A program made the translations under genes and the position numbers. Shown here in pieces: positions 35,487 through 44,361 of a DNA stretch of 64,000 nucleotides (position 1 is its first letter; each line of letters opens with the position of its first letter). Source of the stretch: Tistrella mobilis KA081020-065 (GTDB taxonomy: Bacteria > Pseudomonadota > Alphaproteobacteria > Tistrellales > Tistrellaceae); NCBI RefSeq assembly GCF_000264455.2, contig NC_017956.1, forward strand, positions 2,029,501 to 2,093,500. Reading direction: 5' to 3'. Under the pieces are notes generated by a model. It did no database searches. It worked only from the letters and a program-made list of their open reading frames with translations, and was not told the DNA's origin.

Positions 35487-36256
35487 ACCCGCTTGCCGCC
35501 ATCGGCCGGGCCCTGCTCTCCCTGTTCGAGACCGTGGGCCGCGTTACGCTCTTCGTCCTGGTCGTGCTGCGCCATCTGGTCACCCCGCCCTTCTATTTCC
35601 GCGCCATGGGCCGGCAGGTGATGGAGATCGGCTATTACAGCCTGCCGGTGGTGGGCATGACTGCGCTGTTCAGCGGCATGGTGCTGGCCCTGCAAAGCTA
35701 TACCGGCTTCGCCCGCTTTTCGGCTGAAAGTGCCGTCGCAGGCGTGGTGGTGCTGTCGATCACCCGCGAACTCGGCCCCGTTCTCGCCGGGCTGATGGTC
35801 GCCGGTCGGGTGGGGGCCGCGATCGCCGCCGAAATCGGCACCATGCGGGTGACGGAACAGGTGGACGCGCTGACCACGCTGCGCACCAACCCCTACAAAT
35901 ACCTGATCGTGCCGCGGGTTCTGGCTGCGACCCTGATGCTGCCGGTACTGGTGCTGATCGCCGACATCATCGGCGTGATGGGCGGCTGGCTGGTCGGCGT
36001 TTACAAGCTGGGCTTCATCTCCACCACCTATCTGGTCAACACCTTCAATTTCGTCGAGCCGCTGGACGTGATCTCAGGGCTCGTGAAAGCGGCGGTGTTC
36101 GGCTTCCTGATCGCAACCATGGGCTGCTATCACGGCTTCAACAGCCGCGGCGGCGCCCAGGGTGTCGGCAGTGCCACGACCAATGCGGTGGTGTCGAGTT
36201 CGATCCTGCTGCTGATCTTCAACTATGTCATCACCGAGCTGTTCTTCGCGCGCTGA
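35483..36256 (+). CDS. mlaE: phospholipid transport ABC permease MlaE
   Basis: This 257-residue MlaE/YrbE permease belongs to the system that moves phospholipids between the inner and outer membranes. Five membrane helices are evident. The signature region is ITRELGPVLAGLMVAGRVGAA followed by IAAEIGTMRVTEQVDALTTL. It starts in a 4-nt overlap with alr and is followed 34 nt later by its ATPase. The substrate-binding subunit MlaD is not in the neighbourhood. Confidence 0.94.
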   Translation: MNPLAAIGRALLSLFETVGRVTLFVLVVLRHLVTPPFYFRAMGRQVMEIGYYSLPVVGMTALFSGMVLALQSYTGFARFSAESAVAGVVVLSITRELGPVLAGLMVAGRVGAAIAAEIGTMRVTEQVDALTTLRTNPYKYLIVPRVLAATLMLPVLVLIADIIGVMGGWLVGVYKLGFISTTYLVNTFNFVEPLDVISGLVKAAVFGFLIATMGCYHGFNSRGGAQGVGSATTNAVVSSSILLLIFNYVITELFFAR

Positions 36257-36290
36257 ACCACAGCCCCGTCCCCGAGGAGCCCCAGGCGAC

Positions 36291-37070
36291 ATGACCACCG
36301 CCACCCCGAAGATCGCGCTCGCCGACGTGCACAAATCGTTCGGCCGCAAGCAGGTGCTGCGCGGCGTAGATCTTTCGATCGATGCCGGATCGTCGCTGGT
36401 GGTGATCGGCGGCTCGGGCACCGGCAAGTCGGTGCTGATCAAGTCGATCCTGGGCATCATCCATCCCGACAAGGGCTCGATCCGCATCGACGGCCGCGAG
36501 ACCATGGGGCTCGGCGCCCGCGACCGCGAAGAGGTCATGGCCGGCATGGGCATGCTGTTTCAGGGCGGTGCGCTGTTCGACAGCCTGCCGGTCTGGCAGA
36601 ACGTCGCCTTCGGCCTGATCCAGGGCAAGGGGGTGGCCCGGCGCAAGGCGCGGGAGATCGCGATCGAGAAGCTGTCCCTGGTGGGGCTCGGCGCCGATGT
36701 TGCAGAACTGGCCCCGGCGGAACTGTCGGGTGGCATGCAGAAGCGCGTCGGCCTGGCCCGGGCGATCGCCACCGACCCCGACATCCTGTTCTTCGACGAA
36801 CCGACCACCGGGCTCGACCCGATCATGGCCGACGTCATCAACGATCTGATCCGCAATCAGGTGAAGCGCCTGGGTGCTACCGCCATCACCATCACCCACG
36901 ACATGGCGAGCGCCCGCAAGATCGCCGACCATGTGGCGATGATCTATCAGGGCCGGATCATCTGGCACGGCCCGGTGGAAGAGATCGACCACAGCGGCAA
37001 CCCCTATGTCGACCAGTTCATCCATGGTCGTGCCGACGGGCCGATCCAGATGGAACTGCGCCGGCCCTGA
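36291..37070 (+). CDS. mlaF: phospholipid transport ABC ATPase MlaF
   Basis: This 259-residue ATPase partners MlaE. Walker A is GGSGTGKSVLIKSILG, the signature is LSGGMQKRVGLARAIA, and Walker B is ILFFDEPTTGLDPIMADVI. The switch His lies in ITHDMASARKIADHV. GMLFQGGALFDSLPVWQNVAFG is the characteristic MlaF Q-loop region. The start at 36291 follows GAGGAGCCCC. radA follows after 36 nt. Confidence 0.95.
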   Translation: MTTATPKIALADVHKSFGRKQVLRGVDLSIDAGSSLVVIGGSGTGKSVLIKSILGIIHPDKGSIRIDGRETMGLGARDREEVMAGMGMLFQGGALFDSLPVWQNVAFGLIQGKGVARRKAREIAIEKLSLVGLGADVAELAPAELSGGMQKRVGLARAIATDPDILFFDEPTTGLDPIMADVINDLIRNQVKRLGATAITITHDMASARKIADHVAMIYQGRIIWHGPVEEIDHSGNPYVDQFIHGRADGPIQMELRRP

Positions 37071-37106
37071 CGCGTTTCGGCGCGACGGATTCCGGGAAAC
37101 CAGTCG

Positions 37107-38579
37107 ATGGCCAAAGCCACCACACATTTCGTCTGCCAGTCCTGCGGTGCCACTGCGGCGAAATGGGCCGGGCGCTGCGAAGCCTGCGGCGAATGGAACA
37201 CCATGGTCGAAGAGGTCCTGCCCCAGCCGGTGGCGGGTGGGCGCGGTTCGGCCGTGGCCTCCGCGCGGCGCGGGTTGTCCTTCGTCACCCTGGACGGGCC
37301 GGTCGAGGTCGTGCCCCGGCGGCGCTGCGGCATCGGTGAACTGGATCGGGTGCTGGGCGGCGGCCTGGTCCCGGGGGCGGCGATCCTGATCAGCGGCGAC
37401 CCCGGCATCGGCAAATCCACACTGCTGATCCAGGCCCTGGCGGCACTGGCCGGCAATGGGGTCGATGCCTATTACGTCTCGGGCGAAGAATCGGTCGATC
37501 AGGTCCGGCTGCGCGCCCATCGGCTGGGTCTTGATGGTTCGTCGGTCAGGCTCGCCGCCGAAACCAATATCCGCGACATCGTCTCGACGCTGGAGAAGAC
37601 CCCGGCGGACAGACCCGCGGTAGCGGTGATCGACAGTATCCAGACCATGCGCCATGACGGTCTGGAAGGCGCACCGGGAACGGTGTCGCAGGTGCGCGCC
37701 TGCGGTCAGGAGCTGATCCAGCTGGCCAAGCGGCGCGGCATTGCGGTCATCATCGTCGGTCACGTCACCAAGGAGGGCCAGATCGCCGGTCCCCGCCTGC
37801 TGGAGCACATGGTCGATACCGTGCTCCACTTCGAGGGCGAGCGCGGCCATGCCTACCGCATCCTGCGCGCCGTCAAGAACCGGTTCGGCGCCACCGACGA
37901 GATCGGCGTGTTCTCGATGACCGATCTCGGCCTGATGGAGGTGGAGAACCCCTCGGCCATCTTCCTGGGTGATCGCGATGAGAAGGTCTCGGGCAGCGCC
38001 GTCTTCGCGGGGCTGGAAGGCACCCGCCCGGTGCTGGTCGAGATCCAGGCTCTGGTGGCCGCCTCGGCGCTCGGCACGCCGCGCCGTACCGTGGTCGGCT
38101 GGGATGGCGGACGTCTGGCCATGATCCTCGCCGTGCTCGATGCGCGGTGCGGCCTTTCGCTCGGGTCGAACGACGTCTACTTGAACGTTGCAGGCGGGTT
38201 GCGCATCCTTGAACCGGCAGCCGATCTCGCAGTTGCAGCAGCGCTGCTTTCGTCGCTCACCGACCGGGCCCTGCCCAAGGAAACGGTGGTGCTGGGCGAA
38301 GTGGGGCTGTCGGGCGAGGTGCGTGCGGTTTCGCAGATGGAGGCGCGGCTCAAGGAAGCCGCCAAGCTGGGCTTTACCCGCGCCTTCGTTCCCAAGGCCG
38401 GCGCCGGCCGGCAGATGCCGGTCGAGATCCGGCCGCTGAAGCGCCTGGCCGAACTGGTGGAACTCTTCGTGGGGCCGAATGGCGAATACGCCCCCAAACC
38501 TGCCGGCGATCAGGCCGGCGACCGGGACGGCGCTGCCCGGCCCGGCCGGCGCGGCCAGCCGCGCGGAACGATCGACTGA
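37107..38579 (+). CDS. radA: DNA repair protein RadA
   Basis: This 490-residue protein helps process recombination intermediates. The N-terminal zinc finger has CQSCGATAAKWAGRCEACGEW-type spacing (C-x2-C, C-x2-C). A RecA-like core follows, with Walker A (GDPGIGKST) and the RadA-specific KNRFG motif in VKNRFGATDEIGVFSM. The C-terminal Lon-protease-like domain includes LNVAGGLRILEPAADLAVAAA and VVLGEVGLSGEVRAV. The last 30 residues are Gly/Pro/Arg-rich. Confidence 0.97.
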   Translation: MAKATTHFVCQSCGATAAKWAGRCEACGEWNTMVEEVLPQPVAGGRGSAVASARRGLSFVTLDGPVEVVPRRRCGIGELDRVLGGGLVPGAAILISGDPGIGKSTLLIQALAALAGNGVDAYYVSGEESVDQVRLRAHRLGLDGSSVRLAAETNIRDIVSTLEKTPADRPAVAVIDSIQTMRHDGLEGAPGTVSQVRACGQELIQLAKRRGIAVIIVGHVTKEGQIAGPRLLEHMVDTVLHFEGERGHAYRILRAVKNRFGATDEIGVFSMTDLGLMEVENPSAIFLGDRDEKVSGSAVFAGLEGTRPVLVEIQALVAASALGTPRRTVVGWDGGRLAMILAVLDARCGLSLGSNDVYLNVAGGLRILEPAADLAVAAALLSSLTDRALPKETVVLGEVGLSGEVRAVSQMEARLKEAAKLGFTRAFVPKAGAGRQMPVEIRPLKRLAELVELFVGPNGEYAPKPAGDQAGDRDGAARPGRRGQPRGTID

Positions 38580-38635
38580 CGGAAGCGGGCCTCCCTGCCC
38601 TCCCCGCCGTCCGCCCCTGTTGAAGGAAGACCCGG

Positions 38636-39403
38636 ATGTCCCTGACGCTCGCCGACGTGGTTGTGCTCGCCATCGTCGCACTTTCGACCCTGGTGGCATT
38701 GATCCGCGGCTTCGTACGCGAGGTGCTGTCGATCGTCGCCTGGGTCGGCGCCGCGCTGATCACGGCCTATCTCTTCGATCCGCTGCGCCCGCTTGCCGAT
38801 GACTTCATCGCCAGCGAGACCGCCGGCGACATCGCCACCATCGCGGTCATCTTTCTGGTCTCGCTGCTGATCCTGTCGGTGATCACCCGTGCCATCGGCG
38901 ACGTGGTCTCGGGCAGCCCCTTCACCTTCCTCGACCGCCTGCTCGGCGCCGGTTTCGGTGTCGCCCGCGGCCTGGCGGTGATGGCAGCCATCTATCTGGG
39001 CCTGCTCTGGGTCTGGGGCCCGAATGGCGAGCCCGAATGGGTTCGGAAATCGGAAACCCGTCCCGCGGTGGTCGAAGCGGCGCGGATCATTCAGGAACTG
39101 GTGCCCGAGCGCATGCGCAGCCAGTTCCTGGAGCGCGCAGACCAGGCGGCGGGCGCTGCGGCCGGCGCCGCAGGCGATGCGGTGCGCGGCACGCTGGGCG
39201 GTGCGATGCCCGGCATGCCGCGCGACACTGCGCCTGGAACGGCTCCTGCGCAGAACAACCCCTCGGGCAATGTGACAGGTGCAACCCCCTCCGGCGGTGA
39301 AATCGGTTACGGCGAAGGGCAGAGACATGATATGAACCGCCTGCTCGATGCGATCGAGCCCGCACCTGCGGGCGGCCAGGGTACGCAAGGCCAGGGCAAC
39401 TGA
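38636..39403 (+). CDS. cvpA: CvpA family membrane protein
   Basis: This 255-residue protein has four N-terminal membrane helices (about 5-120), with the family segments DVVVLAIVALSTLVALIRGF and VREVLSIVAWVGAALIT. A long disordered tail rich in Gly, Ala and Pro follows. CvpA was named for colicin V production, and it influences envelope and bile tolerance in enterics. It sits 62 nt before purF, the same linkage as in E. coli. AAGGAAG precedes the ATG. Confidence 0.88.
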   Translation: MSLTLADVVVLAIVALSTLVALIRGFVREVLSIVAWVGAALITAYLFDPLRPLADDFIASETAGDIATIAVIFLVSLLILSVITRAIGDVVSGSPFTFLDRLLGAGFGVARGLAVMAAIYLGLLWVWGPNGEPEWVRKSETRPAVVEAARIIQELVPERMRSQFLERADQAAGAAAGAAGDAVRGTLGGAMPGMPRDTAPGTAPAQNNPSGNVTGATPSGGEIGYGEGQRHDMNRLLDAIEPAPAGGQGTQGQGN

Positions 39404-39465
39404 CCGCATCCGGCTGACGGAGCGACCGCAAGTCCCAAGACGGTCGTCGAAATCGGTGCGAGGCG

Positions 39466-40956
39466 ATGATCATCACCCATCCCTTCCGATCCGGGCCCGA
39501 CGGCCGGGACCTGGTCCATGCAGATGAGGATCATCTGCGAGAGGAATGCGGAATCTTCGGCATTCACGGCCATCAGGAGGCTGCCCGTCACGTGGCCCTC
39601 GGCCTGCATGCCCTGCAGCACCGCGGCCAGGAGGCCTGCGGCATCGTCAGTTACGACGGCGACCAGTTCCACCCCCACCGTGCGGTCGGCCTTGTCGGCG
39701 ACGCTTTCGCCGATGAACGGCTGATGGCGCAGATGGCCGGCACTATGGGCATCGGCCATGTCCGCTACGCCACGACCGGCGGTGCGGGCCTGCGCAACAT
39801 CCAGCCGCTCTATGCCGATTTCGCCTTCGGCGGCCTTGCGATTGCCCATAACGGCAACCTGACCAATGCGCTGACCCTGCGTAGCCAGCTGGTCCAGCGC
39901 GGGTGCATTTTCCAGTCCACCTCGGACAGCGAGGTGATCGTGCATCTGATCGCGATCAGCCTCTATACCGATGTGGTGGACAAGCTGATCGACGCGTTGC
40001 GCCAGGTTCACGGCGCCTATTCGATCGTGGCCCTGACCCGCGACAAGCTGATCGGCGTGCGCGACCCCTGGGGGGTGCGCCCGCTGGTCATCGGCAAGCT
40101 CGACGGCGCCATGATGCTGGCCTCCGAGACCTGCGCACTCGACATCATCGGTGCCGAATTCGTCCGCGACGTTGAGCCGGGTGAGATCGTGGTCATCGAG
40201 CAGAGCGGCCTGCGCTCGATCAAGCCGTTCCCGAAGACCGCCAGCCGGTTCTGCATCTTCGAGCACATCTATTTTGCCCGCCCCGACAGCGTGCTGGAAA
40301 ATGTCAGTGTCTACGAGGCGCGCAAGCGCATCGGTCGTGAGCTGGCCCTGGAAAGCATCGTCGAGGCCGACGTGGTCGTGCCGGTGCCGGACAGCGGCGT
40401 GCCGGCGGCGCTGGGCTTCTCGGAGCAGAGCGGCATTCCCTTCGATTACGGCATCATCCGCAACCACTATGTCGGCCGGACCTTCATCGAGCCGACCGAT
40501 CAGATCCGGCATCTGGGCGTGAAGCTGAAACACAACGCCAATGTGCCGATGATCAAGGGCAAGCGGGTCGTGCTGGTCGACGACAGCATCGTGCGCGGCA
40601 CCACATCGACCAAGATCGTGAACATGGTGCGCGAGGCCGGTGCGGCCGAGGTTCATATGCGGATCGCCTCGCCGCCCACCACCCATCCATGCTTCTATGG
40701 CGTCGACACGCCGAGCCGCGAAAAGCTGCTGGCGGCGCGCATGGACATCGAAGAAATGGCCCGGTTCATCAATGCCGACAGCCTGGCCTTCATCTCGATG
40801 GACGGGCTGTACCGTGCCATGGGTGAAGAGGGCCGCAATCCGGTTCAGCCGCAGTATTGCGATGCCTGCTTCACCGGCGACTATGCCCTGCCGCTGACCG
40901 ACGGCCAGGTGGACGGCAGCGACGCCAAGTTCCGCCTGCGCAGCGACTTCGCCTGA
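39466..40956 (+). CDS. purF: amidophosphoribosyltransferase
   Basis: This 496-residue enzyme catalyses the first committed step of purine synthesis. The glutaminase nucleophile should be Cys28 in EECGIFGIHGHQ, exposed after removal of a 27-residue propeptide. LHALQHRGQEACGIV and IAHNGNLTNA belong to the Ntn-hydrolase domain. The phosphoribosyltransferase domain has the PRPP loop VVLVDDSIVRGTTSTKIV. Propeptide and length match the Bacillus-type group. It is followed by an SDR gene 46 nt later. Confidence 0.97.
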   Translation: MIITHPFRSGPDGRDLVHADEDHLREECGIFGIHGHQEAARHVALGLHALQHRGQEACGIVSYDGDQFHPHRAVGLVGDAFADERLMAQMAGTMGIGHVRYATTGGAGLRNIQPLYADFAFGGLAIAHNGNLTNALTLRSQLVQRGCIFQSTSDSEVIVHLIAISLYTDVVDKLIDALRQVHGAYSIVALTRDKLIGVRDPWGVRPLVIGKLDGAMMLASETCALDIIGAEFVRDVEPGEIVVIEQSGLRSIKPFPKTASRFCIFEHIYFARPDSVLENVSVYEARKRIGRELALESIVEADVVVPVPDSGVPAALGFSEQSGIPFDYGIIRNHYVGRTFIEPTDQIRHLGVKLKHNANVPMIKGKRVVLVDDSIVRGTTSTKIVNMVREAGAAEVHMRIASPPTTHPCFYGVDTPSREKLLAARMDIEEMARFINADSLAFISMDGLYRAMGEEGRNPVQPQYCDACFTGDYALPLTDGQVDGSDAKFRLRSDFA

Positions 40957-41002
40957 GCCGACACCGCAGCTGCCGCCCCCCAGAGCTTCCGGAGCGCGAC
41001 CG

Positions 41003-41827
41003 ATGACCGAAGACATCCAGCCCGCCGCCCCCACCGATCGCCCGCTCAAGGGCCGGATCGCCCTGATCACCGGTGCGTCGCGCGGTCTGGGTGCAGCGGT
41101 TGCGGAACGCTATGCCATGGCCGGTGCCCATGTCATCCTGCTTGCCCGTACCGTCGGCGGATTGGAAGAGACCGACGACCGGGTGAAGGCCGTGGGCGGC
41201 ACTGCGACCCTGGTGCCGCATGATCTGGCCGATCTCGACAAGCTCGACAGCCTGGGCCAGCAGATCTACGAACGTTTCGGCCGGCTCGACATCCTGGTCG
41301 CCAATGCCGGGCTGCTCGGCAACATCTCGCCCATGTCGCAGCAGAAGCCGCGCGACTGGGATCGGGTGATGACCGTCAACGTCTCAGCCAATCAGCGGCT
41401 GATCCGGAACTGCGAGCCGCTGCTGAAGCTGTCGACGGCCGGCCGCGCGATCTTCGTCACCTCGCGCGCCGCCCGCCGGATCCGCGGCTATTGGGGTGCC
41501 TATGCCACCTCCAAGGCCGCGCTCGAGGCCATGGTCAAGACCTGGGCGATGGAGATCGAGAACAGCCGCATCCGCGCCAATCTGGTCGACCCGGGGGCCC
41601 TGCGTACCCGTATGCGCGCCACCGCCTATCCGGGGGAGGAAAAGGACCTCCAGACCCCGCCAGAGGCGATCGCCGAGCTGTTCGTCGATCTGGCCCTGCC
41701 CGGCCTGACCGCCAATGGCGAGATCTTCGTGGCCCAGACCGCGCCTCAGGCACCGGCTCATGGCCCCGACCATCATGGTCACGACCATCATGGCCATGAT
41801 CATGGTCCCGGTTGCGGCTGCCACTGA
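41003..41827 (+). CDS. SDR family oxidoreductase with a His-rich C-terminal tail
   Basis: This 274-residue short-chain dehydrogenase has the cofactor loop ITGASRGLGAAVAERYAMAG, ILVANAGLLGN and the catalytic YATSKAALEAMVKTW. From residue 253 the protein ends in a run of His, Asp and Gly closing with GPGCGCH, with ten His and two Cys in 22 residues. This looks like a metal-binding tail and is not part of the SDR fold. It directly follows purF and ends at a strong terminator. The substrate is unknown. Confidence 0.87.
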   Translation: MTEDIQPAAPTDRPLKGRIALITGASRGLGAAVAERYAMAGAHVILLARTVGGLEETDDRVKAVGGTATLVPHDLADLDKLDSLGQQIYERFGRLDILVANAGLLGNISPMSQQKPRDWDRVMTVNVSANQRLIRNCEPLLKLSTAGRAIFVTSRAARRIRGYWGAYATSKAALEAMVKTWAMEIENSRIRANLVDPGALRTRMRATAYPGEEKDLQTPPEAIAELFVDLALPGLTANGEIFVAQTAPQAPAHGPDHHGHDHHGHDHGPGCGCH

Positions 41828-41859
41828 CCGGCGCACTGCACCAGACCGACGGAACTTCC

Positions 41860-41884
41860 GGGGCGCCTGACGGCGCCCCTTTTT
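41860..41884 (+). terminator. bidirectional-type intrinsic terminator
   Basis: GGGGCGCC (41860-41867) pairs with GGCGCCCC (41872-41879) around TGAC and is followed by TTTTT. It lies between the stops of the convergent SDR and TetR genes and clearly ends the plus-strand unit. On the minus strand the trailing sequence is not T-rich. Confidence 0.9.
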
Positions 41885-41896
41885 CGTGGTCAACCG

Positions 41897-42565
41897 TCAG
41901 GCGCCGGGAAGCTGTTCGATGATCGCGCGCATCAGATCTTCGGTCAGGCGAAGCTGAGGCGGTTTGCCGTCGCCATGGGCTGCCCCCGAGGTCGGGCTGC
42001 CGTCATCCAGCACGCCGTGTACCAGCGCCACGCCAACCATCAGTGCCAGTGCCAGCCGCGCCTTCTCCCGAGCATGGGTGCCGCCGATCCGCTCCACCAG
42101 ATGGTCCAGAACATCCGCCTCCAGCCGTTCACGGATCAGCGGCATGGCCGCCCGGCTGTTGATGGAGCTCATCAGGATCCGGCTGACCCGCTCGCAGGCA
42201 GCCAGAACGGCAGCATCGATCTCGTGATCGACCGCCTCGCGCCCATGTTCTTCCGTCAGCGCAGCCGATAGCACGCCGGGCCGGCCGGCCATCACGGTCA
42301 GGCGGGTCAGAACCCGTGCCAGCCTCTCGCGCGGGACGTCGCGCAGCAGGGCATCGAAGGCCGCGTCGCCCAGGCATACCGCGAACAAGCGTTCCTTTGA
42401 TCCGTAATAGCGGATGACCAGCGAAACATTGACGTCCGCCGCCCGGGCGATTTCCCTCAGGCCGACCGTGTCATAGCTGTTCGCGGCAAAGGCGTGGCGC
42501 GCCGCATCGAGGATCGCCGCTTTGGTCGCCTCGCTGTTGCGGGGCCTGCTCTCTTTATCTGACAT
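41897..42565 (-). CDS. TetR/AcrR family transcriptional regulator
   Basis: This protein of 222 residues has an N-terminal TetR helix-turn-helix (ATKAAILDAARHAFAANSYD, then VGLREIARAADVNVSLVIRY) and a helical ligand domain of about 150 residues. The HTH form with NVSLVIRYYGSKERLFAVC is typical. The target is unknown. It is divergent from a small hypothetical gene, and the spacer holds inverted repeats that could be its operator. The ATG at 42565 is preferred to a GTG one codon upstream. Confidence 0.88.
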   Translation of the reverse strand: MSDKESRPRNSEATKAAILDAARHAFAANSYDTVGLREIARAADVNVSLVIRYYGSKERLFAVCLGDAAFDALLRDVPRERLARVLTRLTVMAGRPGVLSAALTEEHGREAVDHEIDAAVLAACERVSRILMSSINSRAAMPLIRERLEADVLDHLVERIGGTHAREKARLALALMVGVALVHGVLDDGSPTSGAAHGDGKPPQLRLTEDLMRAIIEQLPGA

Positions 42566-42582
42566 CACTTCTTCATCAAATC

Positions 42583-42635
42583 AACTTCAAGTTATGCAAA
42601 CACCTGTTGACATGTCCTGGGATGGACATCTAAGG
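42583..42635 (+). promoter_or_regulatory. divergent promoter/operator region of the TetR gene
   Basis: Two inverted repeats lie here: AACTT-C-AAGTT (42583-42593) and ATGTCC-N6-GGACAT (42612-42629). The second lies between TTGACA (42607-42612) and a possible -10 ATCTAA (42628-42633), oriented toward the small gene on the plus strand. Such placing fits a TetR-controlled promoter. The binding itself is inferred. Confidence 0.4.
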
Positions 42636-42810
42636 TTTCAGACGACGGGTGGTGCTGCCGTCGATCTACGGCAGGTGGCGCAATTCCGCAGAGCCGGCGG
42701 ACATCCTCTCCCTCCCCGATGCCGGCGCATACCCCAGCGTTCAGGTACAGCTTTCGGGCTGCGCTGATGAGGGTTTTTGCCGCCACGGCGCAGAATTTGG
42801 ACGACAGGCA

Positions 42811-43107
42811 ATGCCCGAACAGGACGCGCACGGCCGAACGCAGGCCGGGCAGGTGCGACCGACGCGACTGAACACGCGGGAACTTCTGGAACTCGCCGCC
42901 AGTTTGCTGTCGGCGGCCGAAGCGGGGGACACATCGGTTGGCGGGCGGCTTGGCTCCCTTCCGGAGGAACTGCTGCGAGTGATCAACGACCTGCCGCCCG
43001 AATCCGAGGACCGGTCGTCGGCATTCCGCTTTCTCGATATCGAACAGGCGTCAGAGACCGTCACGATCCTGATCCGACCCAATGATCGCGATCAGGGGTG
43101 GAGCTGA
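42811..43107 (+). CDS. small hypothetical protein
   Basis: This is a 98-residue acidic protein with no recognised domain. The N-terminal 20 residues are polar. The middle is a predicted helix (NTRELLELAASLLSAAEAG), and the end is a strand-like DIEQASETVTILIRPN. The ATG at 42811 has only a weak ribosome site; the frame is open back to 42649. Composition resembles coding DNA, but independent support is lacking. It may be controlled by the divergent TetR regulator. Confidence 0.45.
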   Translation: MPEQDAHGRTQAGQVRPTRLNTRELLELAASLLSAAEAGDTSVGGRLGSLPEELLRVINDLPPESEDRSSAFRFLDIEQASETVTILIRPNDRDQGWS

Positions 43108-43367
43108 CCGGCCTTCTGCCCACACGATACCGGCGAACGCAGGCGGCGCCCCCGCCCTGCGACAATCGCGGCGTATATGTTATGTGAATCCGACGGGATC
43201 TGCGCGCGAAGACCATGATAATGGGTGCGTTCGACGCTTATTCCTGCCCGTTCACGGCGATCGCCCGCACGAAAAGCACGTGAAAGTAGTGTAATAGCGC
43301 GGGCATCCGCTGCCAGAACAACATTATTGCATAATATGGGAAAGACTGCAGACGCCGCCGAAGCCGG
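43108..43367. other. AT-richer intergenic stretch without a recognised gene
   Basis: This stretch is less GC-rich than its flanks, mainly over 43160-43345. It contains an inverted repeat ATTAT-TGC-ATAAT (43323-43335). No convincing gene, terminator or RNA is seen. Confidence 0.4.
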
Positions 43368-44357
43368 TCAGCCCTGCCCGATCAGCTCGGCAAAACGCCC
43401 CAGATCGACATTTCCGCCCGACAGGATCACGCCGACGCGTTGTCCGTGAATGTCGATGGCGCGGGAAAATGCGCCCGCGGCGGCAAGGCAGCCGGTGGGT
43501 TCCACCACCAGCTTCATCCGCCCGGCAAAGAAGCGCATCGCCTCGACCAGGGCGGCATCCTCGACCGTGATCACCTGATCGACCAGCGCCCGGATCACCG
43601 GGAAGGTCAGCCGGCCGGGGGCTGCGGTCTGGGCACCGTCGGCAATGGTCTGTGGCGTGGGGATGGAGACGATCTCTTCGGCTGCGAGGCTGCGGCGGAC
43701 ATCGTCTCCGGCGGCAGGTTCCACCCCGATCACCCGGCAGCCCGGCTGCAGGGCGGCTGCCGCAACCGCGGAGCCCGAAATCAGCCCGCCACCGCCCACA
43801 CAGACGAACAGCAAGTCCAGCCCGCCTGCATCGGGCATCGCCATCACATCCTGCAACAGCTCCAGTGCGGCGGTTCCCTGCCCGGCCATGACATCGGCAT
43901 GATCGAAGGGCGGGATCAGCACCAGGCCGCGCTCTTCGGCGATCTCGCGCCCGATGGCCTCGCGGTCCTGGGTGTAGCGGTCATAGGCCACCACCTCACC
44001 GCCATAGCCTTCCGTCGCCTGACGCTTGATCAGCGGTGCGTCGGACGGCATGACGATGACCGTCTCCAGCCCGAGAAGGCGCCCCGCCAGCGCCACCGCC
44101 TGGGCATGGTTGCCCGACGAGAAAGCGACGACGCCCCGCGGGGGGCGGGGCTCTGCCTTCAGTTTCGCAAGTGCATTATAAGCACCGCGGAATTTGAAGG
44201 CCCCCATCCGCTGCAGGTTCTCGGGCTTGAAGAACAGGCGTGCGCCGGTCATCGCATCGGCGGTCGCAGAAGTCAGCACCGGCGTGCGGTGGGCAACTCC
44301 CTCCAGCCGCGCTGCCGCAGCCCGGACATCCTCGATACCGATGGCGAGACCGGTCAT
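43368..44357 (-). CDS. threonine/serine dehydratase-like PLP enzyme
   Basis: This 329-residue fold-type II PLP enzyme carries the cofactor Lys55 in GAFKFRGAYN, VAFSSGNHAQ, the phosphate-binding glycine loop VCVGGGGLISG and VEPTGCLAAAGAF near the end. The short length without a C-terminal ACT regulatory domain points to the catabolic threonine dehydratase/serine racemase group rather than IlvA. The start at 44357 lies 4 nt after the der stop, with AGAAGAGG as ribosome site inside the der end, so the two are co-transcribed. Confidence 0.88.
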   Translation of the reverse strand: MTGLAIGIEDVRAAAARLEGVAHRTPVLTSATADAMTGARLFFKPENLQRMGAFKFRGAYNALAKLKAEPRPPRGVVAFSSGNHAQAVALAGRLLGLETVIVMPSDAPLIKRQATEGYGGEVVAYDRYTQDREAIGREIAEERGLVLIPPFDHADVMAGQGTAALELLQDVMAMPDAGGLDLLFVCVGGGGLISGSAVAAAALQPGCRVIGVEPAAGDDVRRSLAAEEIVSIPTPQTIADGAQTAAPGRLTFPVIRALVDQVITVEDAALVEAMRFFAGRMKLVVEPTGCLAAAGAFSRAIDIHGQRVGVILSGGNVDLGRFAELIGQG

Positions 44358-44361
44358 GTCG

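Noticed and set aside
36231-38699. An 822-codon open frame on the minus strand
   Set aside because: It is antisense to mlaF, radA and cvpA, which have clear motifs. High GC content removes stops from the opposite strand; its translation has no domain and is rich in His, Gln and Arg.
39307-41070. A 587-codon open frame on the minus strand
   Set aside because: It is antisense to purF and the end of cvpA; no motif.
43225-43449. A 74-codon open frame before the threonine dehydratase stop
   Set aside because: It has no ribosome site or motif and runs into the antisense of the dehydratase gene.
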